Positions 7,813 to 15,356 of a stretch of 33,871 bases of DNA are shown in pieces. The first letter of the stretch is position 1; each line of letters opens with the position of its first letter. The DNA comes from Streptomyces sp. SBT349 (GTDB taxonomy: Bacteria; Actinomycetota; Actinomycetes; Streptomycetales; Streptomycetaceae), in assembly GCF_001083795.1 (NCBI RefSeq), contig NZ_LAVK01000033.1, positions 1 to 33,871 of the forward strand. The letters run 5' to 3'. Position numbers and translations under genes: made by a program. Below the pieces are notes generated by a model, which saw only the letters and a list, made by a program, of their open reading frames with translations, searched no databases and was not told the origin of the DNA.

Positions 7813-8594
7813 GCACCGCACCCCTTCTCGACGTCCGCCGGCTGCGGGCCGGCTACGGGGCGTCCGTGGTCCTGGAGGACCTGAGCTTCAGCATGGGAGT
7901 CGAGGCGGTCGGGATCGTCGGCCGCAACGGCATGGGGAAGACCACGCTCTGCGACACCCTGGTCGGGTTCCTGCCCGTGTCGGACGGAGAGATCCTGCTG
8001 CGGGGCGAGGGGCTGTCGGGCCGGGCACCGGAGAGGATCGCCGGCGCCGGTATCGCCTATGTCCCGCAGGGCCGGCGGCTCTTCCCATCGCTGACCGTCG
8101 ATGAGCACCTCGCGATGCTGGCCCGCAGAGCACGCGGGAAGCGGTGGACCCCCGAGGCGGTCTACGACCTGTTCCCGCGGCTCGCCCAGCGGAGGAGACA
8201 CGGCGGCGCCGCTCTCTCGGGCGGCGAGCAGCAGATGCTCGCCGTCGGGCGGGCGCTCCTGCTGAACGCCCGCCTGATCGTGATGGACGAGCCGTCCGAA
8301 GGGCTGGCCCCGACCATCGTCGACGTCCTGGTCGACGCCGTCCACCACCTGGTCGACGAGGGGGTGGCCGTGCTCGTCGTCGAGCAGAACCTGCGCGCGG
8401 CGGTCCGGATGGCACGGCGCCAGCTCGTCATGGTGTCGGGCCGGATCGAGGCCGAGTTCACCGGCGACGAGCTGCTGGCCCGGCCGGACCTCCAGCGCAG
8501 GTACCTCGGCGTCGGCGCGGACGCCGATGCGCCCACCTCCAACGGCGAGGGGCGATCCAGGAAGCGGAACGGCGAGGACCGGGAGGACCGATGA
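7809..8594 (+). CDS. HAAT-family ABC transporter ATPase, LivF-like
   Basis: A 261-residue second ATPase. Walker A is GRNGMGKTT at residues 38-46, the Q-loop region is YVPQGRRLFPSLTV, the signature is ALSGGEQQMLAVG, and Walker B is LIVMDEPSEGLAP, with VVEQNLRAAV as the H-loop region (Gln/Asn in place of His, as is common in LivF). The NGMGKTT form and FPSLTV are typical of LivF rather than LivG. The C-terminal 20 residues form a charged tail (RSRKRNGEDREDR) absent from most relatives. The start overlaps the LivG stop and the stop overlaps the start of the TIM-barrel gene, so transporter and enzyme are translated together. Confidence 0.93.
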   Translation: MSTAPLLDVRRLRAGYGASVVLEDLSFSMGVEAVGIVGRNGMGKTTLCDTLVGFLPVSDGEILLRGEGLSGRAPERIAGAGIAYVPQGRRLFPSLTVDEHLAMLARRARGKRWTPEAVYDLFPRLAQRRRHGGAALSGGEQQMLAVGRALLLNARLIVMDEPSEGLAPTIVDVLVDAVHHLVDEGVAVLVVEQNLRAAVRMARRQLVMVSGRIEAEFTGDELLARPDLQRRYLGVGADADAPTSNGEGRSRKRNGEDREDR

Positions 8595-8626
8595 CAGCGA
8601 TGACAGCGATGACAGCGATGAGGGCG
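8591..8626 (+). repeat. Tandem 9-nt repeat carrying repeated start codons
   Basis: ATGACAGCG occurs three times (8591-8617), followed by the variant ATGAGGGCG (8618-8626). This gives four in-frame ATG codons at the start of the epimerase gene. Gain or loss of a unit would keep the frame, so this looks like a slippage-prone but tolerated start region. Confidence 0.9.
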
Positions 8627-9493
8627 AAGAGGACGTTCGGAGTCAGCACATGGGTGTGGACCTCACCCCTGACCGACCAGCGGCTGGCCGAACTGGCGCC
8701 GCGCGTGCGGGAGTGGGGCTTCGACGTGATCGAGCTCCCGGTCGAGAACGTGGGCGACTGGGACCCCCGCCGCGCGGCGCGGCTGCTCGACTCGCTCGGC
8801 CTGTCGGCCACGGTCGTCCTGGCGATGGCGCCGGGACGCGAGCTGGTGGCGGCCGACCGGGCGACGCTCAGGGCCACCCGTGACTACCTGCGGCACGTGG
8901 TGGACGCGGCGTCCGCCGTGTCCTCGCCGGTGGTCGCCGGCCCGGCCTACGCGTCGGTGGGACGTACCTGGCGCATGACCGAGGCGGAGCGGCACGCCTG
9001 CTACGAGCAGCTCAGGGACAGCCTGGCGCCGGTGTGCTCGCACGCGGCGGACGCCGGCGTCAGGATCGCGGTCGAGCCCCTCAACCGGTACGAGACGAGC
9101 CTCATCAACACCGTCGACCAGGTGCTCGACGCCCTGGCGGGCCTGCCGCCCGAAGGCTGGGGAGTGGGCCTGGACCTCTTCCACATGAACATCGAGGAGC
9201 GGAGCATCCCGGAGGCCGTCCGGAAGGCCACGGGCCGGATCGCCCACGTCCAGGTCGCCGCCAACGACCGGGGCGCGCCGGGCGCCGACCACCTCGACTG
9301 GCCGGGCATCGTCGCGGCCCTGGACGCGGCCGGGTACGAGGGCCCGCTCGTGATCGAGACCTTCACCGGGGACAACGAGACGGTGGCGACGGCCGCCTCG
9401 ATCTGGCGGTCGCTGGCGCCGAGCCAGGACGCCATCGCCATCGACGGGCTGTCCTTCCTCACCGGCATCGCGGGGGAGGGAGGCGGGCGGTAG
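8591..9493 (+). CDS. TIM-barrel sugar epimerase/isomerase (xylose-isomerase-like, DTE-like)
   Basis: A 300-residue cytoplasmic (beta/alpha)8 protein of the AP-endonuclease-2/xylose-isomerase-like superfamily, closest in pattern to D-tagatose/D-psicose 3-epimerases. The four metal ligands fit: Glu162 (IAVEPLNRYET), Asp195 (GLDLFHMNIEE), His219 (RIAHVQVAANDRG) and Glu256 (VIETFTGDN). Their spacing is close to that of characterised DTE enzymes. Related TIM-barrel proteins also include inosose isomerases and the C-glycoside-cleaving DgpB/C type, so the reaction is not certain. Translation is coupled to LivF by an ATGA overlap with GGGAGG upstream. The first 27 nt are a 9-nt repeat that encodes three Met-Thr-Ala units. 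It should act on the imported sugar, in sequence with the Gfo/Idh enzyme. Confidence 0.85.
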   Translation: MTAMTAMTAMRAKRTFGVSTWVWTSPLTDQRLAELAPRVREWGFDVIELPVENVGDWDPRRAARLLDSLGLSATVVLAMAPGRELVAADRATLRATRDYLRHVVDAASAVSSPVVAGPAYASVGRTWRMTEAERHACYEQLRDSLAPVCSHAADAGVRIAVEPLNRYETSLINTVDQVLDALAGLPPEGWGVGLDLFHMNIEERSIPEAVRKATGRIAHVQVAANDRGAPGADHLDWPGIVAALDAAGYEGPLVIETFTGDNETVATAASIWRSLAPSQDAIAIDGLSFLTGIAGEGGGR

Positions 9494-9577
9494 CCGCGGG
9501 GCACTCCGCCGGGACGCTCGCGTTCGGCCATCAGTCAATCATCGATCCGCATTCGCGTCGAAGTCATGGAGAAAACC

Positions 9578-12500
9578 ATGCGAAGACTCCAACGCCGCGC
9601 GCTGTTCACGGTGGTGGCGGCATTCCTGATCTCTTTCCTCCCAGGAGTTTCCACCAGCGTCGCGCAGGACACCGAACAGGGTTACAACGTCCTGTTCTTC
9701 CACAAGACGACCGGATTCCGGCACGAATCGATCCCGGCGGCCATCACCGCTGTCGAGGAACTGGGCCAGGAGAACGGCTTCTCGGTGACCGAGACGCAGG
9801 ACGCCTCGGTCTTCACGGACGAGGGACTGGCGCAGTACGCGGCCATCGTCTTCTACACCGACGGGGAGAACACCCTCGACACCGAGCAGCGGCACGCCTT
9901 CGAGCGCTACATCCAGGCCGGCGGTGGATTCGCCGGACTGCATTCGGCGTCGAACATGGACAAGACGGACTGGCCCTGGTGGTCCGACCTGATGGGCGGC
10001 GCCTTCTTCGGCAGCCATCCCTCGGGCGCCGACCAGTTCCAGGAAGCGACGGTGCGCGTCGAGGACGCCACGCATCCGTCCACCGCCGACCTGCCGGCCG
10101 AATGGGTCCGCGAGGACGAGTGGTACAACTTCACCGCCAACCCGCGGGAGAAGGTCCACGTGCTCGCCACGCTGGACGAGACCACGTACGCCCCGGGCCC
10201 CGACGCGATGGGTGACGACCACCCGATCGCCTGGTGCTCCGACTTCGACGGCGGCCGCACCTGGTACTCGGCGCTCGGCCACCAGCCGGAGCACTACGAC
10301 GAACCACTGCTGCGCCGGCACATCCTCGGGGGCATCCAGTGGGCGGCGGGCGCCGCCGAGGGTGACTGCGGAGAGCCGCGGGAGGGGATCCCCACGGAGT
10401 CCTCGTTCGAGAAGGTCGCGCTGGACGACAACACCGCCAACCCGATGGAGCTGGCCGTCGCCCCCGATGGGCGGGTCTTCTACGTCGAACTGGGCGGCGC
10501 GGTGAAGATCTGGGACCCCGAGACCGGCGGCGTGGAGGTCGCCGGGGAGATCCCGGTCCACCGGGGCAACGAGAACGGGCTGCTGGGCATCGCCCTCGAC
10601 CCGGACTTCGAGACGAACCAGTGGCTCTACCTCTTCTACAGCGCGCCGTCTCCCGAGGTGCAGCACGTCGCCCGGTTCACCCTCGACGGCGCCACCCTGG
10701 ACATGGAGTCCGAACACGTCCTGCTGGAGATCCCCCACCAGCGGGAGGTGTGCTGCCACTCCGCCGGCTCGATGACGTTCAGCCCGAACGGCGAGCTCCT
10801 CATCTCCACCGGCGACGACACCGCGCACTTCGCCTCGGACGGCTTCGCCCCGATCGACGGCCGCGTCCACGACCAGCACACCAGCGAGGACGCCCAGCAC
10901 GCCTACGACGCGCGGCGCACCTCGGGCAACACCAACGACCTGCGGGGCAAGATCCTGCGGATCACCCCCGAGGACGACGGCACCTACTCGATTCCCGAAG
11001 GCAACCTGTTCCCGCCGGGCACCGAGGACACCCGGGCCGAGATCTACACGATGGGTCACCGCAACCCGTTCCGCATCGCCGTGGACGACGAGACCGGCTG
11101 GATCTACGCCGGCGAGGTGGGTCCCGACGCGGGCAGCGACGACCCCGACCGGGGCCCGCGCGGCTACGACGAGTGGAACCAGATCCGGGAGGCCGGCAAC
11201 TACGGCTGGCCGTACTGCATCGCCGACAACCAGCCCTACCGGGAATGGGACTTCGCCACCAGCACCCCGGGGGAGTCCTTCGACTGCCAGAACGGCCCGG
11301 CCAACGACTCCCCGTTCAACACCGGCCTCGATGTCGTGCCGCCGGCCAAGGACGCGTTCCTCTGGTACCCGTACGGGGAGTCGCCCGAATTCCCGGAGAT
11401 CCCGGAGGGCGGCGGGCGCTCCGCCTACGCCGGTGACGTCTACCACTACGAGGAAGGGCTGCTGGGCGACGGTCAGTTCCCGGAGCACTACGACGACGCG
11501 GTGTTCGTCATGGAGTGGTCCCGGAAGTGGATCGGCGCGCTCAGGGTCGACGAGAACGGCGACTACGAGAGCATCGAGCAGTTCATGCCGAGCACGCTCT
11601 TCCGCAGCCCGCACGACATGGAGTTCGGTCCCGACGGAGCCATGTACCTGATCGAGTGGGGCATGGACTTCAACTACGGAGGGGAGAACGTCAACCCGGA
11701 CTCCGGCCTCTACAAGATCAACTACACCGACGGGGCACGCACCCCCGTCGCGGAGGCCGGCTCCGACCGCGACTCCGGCCCCGCGCCGCTGGAGGTCGCG
11801 TTCTCCAGCGAGGGCAGCCACGACCCGGACGGCGACGAGCTGACGTACGCCTGGGACCTCGGCGACGGCACGACGTCGGACGAGCCCGACCCGACCCACA
11901 CCTACACCGAACCGGGCGAGTACAGCGCACGGTTGACCGTCACCGACCCGTCGGGGCGCTCCAGCAGTTCCCATCTCGCCATCACGGCGGGGAACACCCG
12001 CCCCGAGGTGTCCATCGAGCTTCCGCACGACGGCCAGGTCTTCGACTGGGGTGACGAGATCCCCTTCAGGGTCTCGGTGGCGGATGCCGAGGACGGTTCG
12101 GGGGACGCGATCGACTGCGAGCGCGTCACCGTCCAGCAGGGTCTCTACCACGATGAGGGCGGTAACGCCCACGTGCACCCGGGCCAGGCGCAGACCGGCT
12201 GCGAGGGCGTGCTCGTCACCCAGAGCGATGCGGAGCACGGCGATGCCGCCGACATCTCGCTGACGGTGACGGCCAGTTACACCGACCTCGGTGGCGTGGC
12301 CGGTTCGCCGGAGCTGATCGGCGGCGTGACTCATTTCCTCCAGCAGAAGCGGAAAGAGGTGGAGCACTTCGGTGACGCGTCGGAGGTCGGAAGCGGCGAG
12401 GCGAACGATGAGGAGACCGGGGGAGGCGAGGCGATCACCGGTCAGGGCGGCGCCTGGTCGTCCTACGAGCCCTACAATCTCGACGGCATCGGTGAGATGA

Positions 12501-13666
12501 CGCTGCGAGCGTCGGCGGCCGAGGACGCCACGGTCGAGGTGCGGCGCGACGCGCCCGACGGCGAGCTGCTGGGCACCGCTCGGATCGAGGGCGACGTCGA
12601 GGTACCGCGGGCGGAAGGCCCGGAGGGCTTCGGCAACGCCGTCCGGCTGGGCGGCACGAGCCAGCTGGAGAACGTGGAACTGCCGGCAGGCGTCGTCAGC
12701 GGCGTCGAGGACTTCACCATCTCGACCTGGGTGAACTGGGCCGGCGACCAGTCCTGGGCGAGGATCTTCGACTTCGGCTCCGGGACCGACACCTCCATGT
12801 TCCTGACCCCGGGCGCCGGTGACGACGGCAACCTCAGGTTCGCGATCACGACCGGCTCCGGCGAGCAGCGGATCAACGGCTCGCAGCCGCTGCCCACCGA
12901 CGGCTGGCAGCATGTCGCGGTCAGCCTGTCGGGCACCACCGGAACGCTGTACCTGAACGGCGAGCCGGTCGGGACCAACGACGACATGACGCTGACCCCG
13001 TCGGACCTGGGCCGGACGGAGCAGAACTGGATCGGTGACTCGCAGTGGACCGCCGACCCGCTGCTCGACGGCGCGGTCGACGACTTCAGCATCTTCGACC
13101 GCGCCCTGACGCCGGACGAGATCCGGTCGCTGACCGCCGACCCCGGTGGCGGCGACCTGGGCGGCGGCGATGTCGCCTGGTACCAGTTCGACGAGGACGG
13201 CGGCCCCACCGCCGTGGACTCCTCCGGACAGGGCAACGACGCACGCGTCGCCATCGCCGAGTCCGCCGCGACCTGGCAGAACGTGACGTTCGACCTGAGC
13301 CCGACCGAGGGGACGTTCGCGCTGTACCTCGTCTTCCCGGACGGCCAGGCGCGGGTGAACTGGATGGAGTTCGCCGAGGGGGAGATCGTCGATCCGCCCT
13401 CGTGCTCCGATCCGGACTCGCGGGCCACCGTGGTCACGGGCGACGTCGACAGCCGGGTGCCGAACCGCGACACCGGCGACGGATGCACGATCAACGACCT
13501 CATCCTCGACGAGCAGACCTGGGGCAACCACGGCCGGTTCGTCGAGCACGTGCGGGAGGTGACCGGCCGGCTCGTGGACGAGGACGTGATCACGCGCCGC
13601 GAGGCCCGCGAGATCAACCGGGCCGCGGCCCGCAGCACCGTCGGAAGGGGCCCTGTGGCGTCCTGA
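9578..13666 (+). CDS. Secreted ThuA-sugar dehydrogenase-PKD-CBM6/LamG multidomain protein
   Basis: A 1,362-residue exported protein. Residues 1-29 are a Sec signal ending near SVAQ. Residues about 36-260 are ThuA-like (FHKTTGFRHESIPA, GGGFAGLHSAS), a fold tied to trehalose and keto-sugar metabolism. Residues about 276-710 are a glucose/sorbosone dehydrogenase beta-propeller (GNENGLLGIALDPDF, GHRNPFRIAVD, NYGWPYC). Residues about 721-806 are a PKD domain (WDLGDGTT). Residues about 806-930 are an unassigned Cys-containing module. A CBM6-like module (about 951-1003 and 1225-1255) is split by a LamG module. The last 80 residues are a tail starting near PDSRATVVTGDVDSR. ATG 9578 is preferred over 9566 because GGAG lies 6 nt upstream. 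It follows the epimerase by 84 bp and may share its operon. It probably binds polysaccharide and oxidises sugars outside the cell. Confidence 0.88.
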   Translation: MRRLQRRALFTVVAAFLISFLPGVSTSVAQDTEQGYNVLFFHKTTGFRHESIPAAITAVEELGQENGFSVTETQDASVFTDEGLAQYAAIVFYTDGENTLDTEQRHAFERYIQAGGGFAGLHSASNMDKTDWPWWSDLMGGAFFGSHPSGADQFQEATVRVEDATHPSTADLPAEWVREDEWYNFTANPREKVHVLATLDETTYAPGPDAMGDDHPIAWCSDFDGGRTWYSALGHQPEHYDEPLLRRHILGGIQWAAGAAEGDCGEPREGIPTESSFEKVALDDNTANPMELAVAPDGRVFYVELGGAVKIWDPETGGVEVAGEIPVHRGNENGLLGIALDPDFETNQWLYLFYSAPSPEVQHVARFTLDGATLDMESEHVLLEIPHQREVCCHSAGSMTFSPNGELLISTGDDTAHFASDGFAPIDGRVHDQHTSEDAQHAYDARRTSGNTNDLRGKILRITPEDDGTYSIPEGNLFPPGTEDTRAEIYTMGHRNPFRIAVDDETGWIYAGEVGPDAGSDDPDRGPRGYDEWNQIREAGNYGWPYCIADNQPYREWDFATSTPGESFDCQNGPANDSPFNTGLDVVPPAKDAFLWYPYGESPEFPEIPEGGGRSAYAGDVYHYEEGLLGDGQFPEHYDDAVFVMEWSRKWIGALRVDENGDYESIEQFMPSTLFRSPHDMEFGPDGAMYLIEWGMDFNYGGENVNPDSGLYKINYTDGARTPVAEAGSDRDSGPAPLEVAFSSEGSHDPDGDELTYAWDLGDGTTSDEPDPTHTYTEPGEYSARLTVTDPSGRSSSSHLAITAGNTRPEVSIELPHDGQVFDWGDEIPFRVSVADAEDGSGDAIDCERVTVQQGLYHDEGGNAHVHPGQAQTGCEGVLVTQSDAEHGDAADISLTVTASYTDLGGVAGSPELIGGVTHFLQQKRKEVEHFGDASEVGSGEANDEETGGGEAITGQGGAWSSYEPYNLDGIGEMTLRASAAEDATVEVRRDAPDGELLGTARIEGDVEVPRAEGPEGFGNAVRLGGTSQLENVELPAGVVSGVEDFTISTWVNWAGDQSWARIFDFGSGTDTSMFLTPGAGDDGNLRFAITTGSGEQRINGSQPLPTDGWQHVAVSLSGTTGTLYLNGEPVGTNDDMTLTPSDLGRTEQNWIGDSQWTADPLLDGAVDDFSIFDRALTPDEIRSLTADPGGGDLGGGDVAWYQFDEDGGPTAVDSSGQGNDARVAIAESAATWQNVTFDLSPTEGTFALYLVFPDGQARVNWMEFAEGEIVDPPSCSDPDSRATVVTGDVDSRVPNRDTGDGCTINDLILDEQTWGNHGRFVEHVREVTGRLVDEDVITRREAREINRAAARSTVGRGPVAS

Positions 13667-13684
13667 CCGGCTCCCCCTTCACAC

Positions 13685-13724
13685 TCGGGTGGCCCGGGGC
13701 GACGACCGCCCCCGGGTCACCCGA
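13685..13724 (+). terminator. Hairpin after the multidomain gene
   Basis: TCGGGTGGCCCGGGG-type left arm and a matching CCCCCGGGTCACCCGA right arm form a long GC-rich stem about 20 nt after the stop codon. There is no T-run, as is usual in high-GC actinobacteria. It probably ends the sugar-cassette transcript. Confidence 0.6.
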
Positions 13725-14024
13725 CCCACGTGTCCCGTCGTTCTCCGCCGGAACCCACGTCCAGTCCGCCCGGCAGGTGCCGTGCGCGGCTCGGCAGACC
13801 GCCACCGAACCGCCGTAACGCGTCCGCTGCGTCCCGTAGTCGCCCCCGGTTGCCGTGCCGGTGTCCGGCCCGAGAGCGCGCTCCTTGTGGTGTCGGTCAT
13901 AGGTGCAGTCCCGCATGGGGTGTCCAGCACGTGGGCGCGGAGGTGGACGAACGACGGTCGCCCGGAGGGGACGTGACGGGGCCGTGGAGCGGTCCGCCTT
14001 CGCGCCGTGGCAGTCGCCCGCCGG
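13725..14024. other. Intergenic stretch without a supported gene
   Basis: This gap lies between the convergent ends of the multidomain gene and the LacI gene. A minus-strand frame from 13916 reads a Cys-containing peptide with a faint resemblance to small secreted actinobacterial proteins. It has no ribosome site and runs into the end of the neighbouring gene, so I do not call it. Confidence 0.5.
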
Positions 14025-15035
14025 TCAGGTGCTGGAGCGTATGACCAGATGGGTGGGCAGGATCAGCGGATTGGGTTCCTCGCCGGCGATGAGCCCGACG
14101 AGCATGCGGGCCGTCTCGCGGCCCAGGGCCTGGATGGGCTGGTGGACCGTGGTCAGCGACGGTTCGGCGATCTGCGCGATGTCCAGGTCGTCGAAGCCCA
14201 CGACCGCGACATCACGGGGGACCGTCCGGCCGGCGCCGCGCAGGGCGCGCAGGGCACCGGCCGCCATGTTGTCGTTGGCGGCGAACACCCCGTCCAGATC
14301 CGGATGCCGCCTCAGCAGTTCGGTCATGGCGGCGGCGCCGCTGGGCTCGTTGAAGTCCCCGATCTCCGGCAGGGAGGGCTCCAGCCCGGCCAGGATCATG
14401 GCCTCCCGGTAGCCGCGGTGGCGCGCGCGGCTCACCCCGGTGTCCAGCGGCCCGCAGATCATGACCACCCGCCTCCGTCCGCGGGCGAGCAGGTGCTCGG
14501 TGGCCTGGCGCGCGCCACCGACGTTGTCGGCGTCCACGTACCACGGCGGTTCGAAACCCACCGGACGCCCGCCGAAGACCACGGGTAGCTCCGTCTCCCG
14601 GGCGATGCGGAGCACGGGGTCGTTCTCCCGGGCCGCCATGAGCATCACGCCGTCGACACCCCGTGCGCGCAGCAACTCCTCCAGGCGCCGGCGGCCGCGG
14701 TCCGCCGCCGCGAGACACAGCATCAGGTACAGGTCGGCCTCCTCCAGGGCGGCGGACGCGCCGACGATCACCTTGGCGAAGAACGGGTCCGCGAAGATCG
14801 ACGGCGTCTCCCCCGAGATGACGAGAGCGGCCACGCCCCTGTGCCGGGTCACCAGCGCCCGCGCCGTCGTGTTGGGCACGTAGCCGAGTTCCCTGATGGC
14901 CCGTTGGACCGCCTCGCGCTTGGCGCGGCTGACATGCGGCGCGTTGTTGAGCACCCGGGAGGCCGCCGAACGGGAGACGCCGGCACGCTCGGCCACCTCG
15001 TCGAGTGTGGGCTGCGGACGCGACGCATCTGTCAT
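14025..15035 (-). CDS. LacI-family regulator, probable CelR/CebR-type cellulase repressor
   Basis: A 336-residue LacI/GalR regulator. The N-terminal HTH (TLDEVAERAGVSRSAASRVLNN, residues 10-31) and hinge helix (PNTTARALVT) precede a periplasmic-binding-like sensor containing VFAANDNMAAGAL and VVGFDDLDIAQIAEP. It is divergent from the GH6 cellulase. A TGGGAGCGCTTCCA box overlaps its own -35/-10 spacer (TAGCAT at 15070-15075), and a perfect copy lies in front of the cellulase. Known CelR and CebR bind this palindrome and release it with cellobiose or cello-oligosaccharides. By position this protein likely does the same and represses itself. It is not certain that this LacI, rather than another in the genome, binds the boxes. 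Confidence 0.87.
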   Translation of the reverse strand: MTDASRPQPTLDEVAERAGVSRSAASRVLNNAPHVSRAKREAVQRAIRELGYVPNTTARALVTRHRGVAALVISGETPSIFADPFFAKVIVGASAALEEADLYLMLCLAAADRGRRRLEELLRARGVDGVMLMAARENDPVLRIARETELPVVFGGRPVGFEPPWYVDADNVGGARQATEHLLARGRRRVVMICGPLDTGVSRARHRGYREAMILAGLEPSLPEIGDFNEPSGAAAMTELLRRHPDLDGVFAANDNMAAGALRALRGAGRTVPRDVAVVGFDDLDIAQIAEPSLTTVHQPIQALGRETARMLVGLIAGEEPNPLILPTHLVIRSST

Positions 15036-15086
15036 GGACTGCGGGACCCTTCTCGCCGTGGTTGCCGAGATGCTACCCCCGAGAAT

Positions 15087-15100
15087 TGGGAGCGCTTCCA
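15087..15100. promoter_or_regulatory. CelR/CebR-type operator, LacI-gene side
   Basis: TGGGAGCGCTTCCA, one mismatch from the TGGGAGCGCTCCCA consensus. It lies 52 bp upstream of the LacI gene and covers the region just upstream of its putative -10 (TAGCAT, 15070-15075), a position fit for autorepression. Confidence 0.75.
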
Positions 15101-15156
15101 GTTTTCGGGCTCAGTGCTGCCACGCTGGCGGGCGGAGGATAGTTGCGCGGCCCCTC

Positions 15157-15188
15157 TTGACAGCTCTCAACAGCCCACACACCATACC
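15157..15188 (+). promoter_or_regulatory. Putative GH6 promoter
   Basis: A consensus -35 TTGACA at 15157-15162 is followed about 20 nt later by a weak -10 (CATACC region, 15183-15188). Transcription would start near 15195, just upstream of the perfect operator, leaving a leader of about 160 nt before the GH6 start. Confidence 0.45.
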
Positions 15189-15217
15189 GAGGAGTGCCTT
15201 TGAGTTATCCCTCGGAC

Positions 15218-15231
15218 TGGGAGCGCTCCCA
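15218..15231. promoter_or_regulatory. CelR/CebR-type operator, GH6 side
   Basis: TGGGAGCGCTCCCA, the perfect 14-bp palindrome known for CelR of Thermobifida and CebR of Streptomyces. It is placed just downstream of the putative GH6 promoter, so a bound repressor would block transcription until cello-oligosaccharide is present. Confidence 0.85.
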
Positions 15232-15356
15232 AATTCTCCATCGGCCCCCTGCGCGCCACGCACGCCGAGGGCCGCTGCCCGGCGCCATCGCACCCGCGTC
15301 GCAGGCTCAGGACGAAAGCCGCGCGGCGCTTCCTTCCCCACGAATGAGGTACGTCC

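Noticed and set aside
9539..13549. A continuous minus-strand open frame of more than 1,300 codons opposite the multidomain gene
   Set aside because: It is the antisense shadow of a GC-rich gene: very rich in Val, Arg, Gly and Ala, with no domain. The plus-strand frame has clear domains.
13614..13916. A 100-codon minus-strand frame after the multidomain gene
   Set aside because: No ribosome site, overlaps the end of the multidomain gene, and only a faint Cys/Trp pattern resembling small secreted proteins. Not enough to call.
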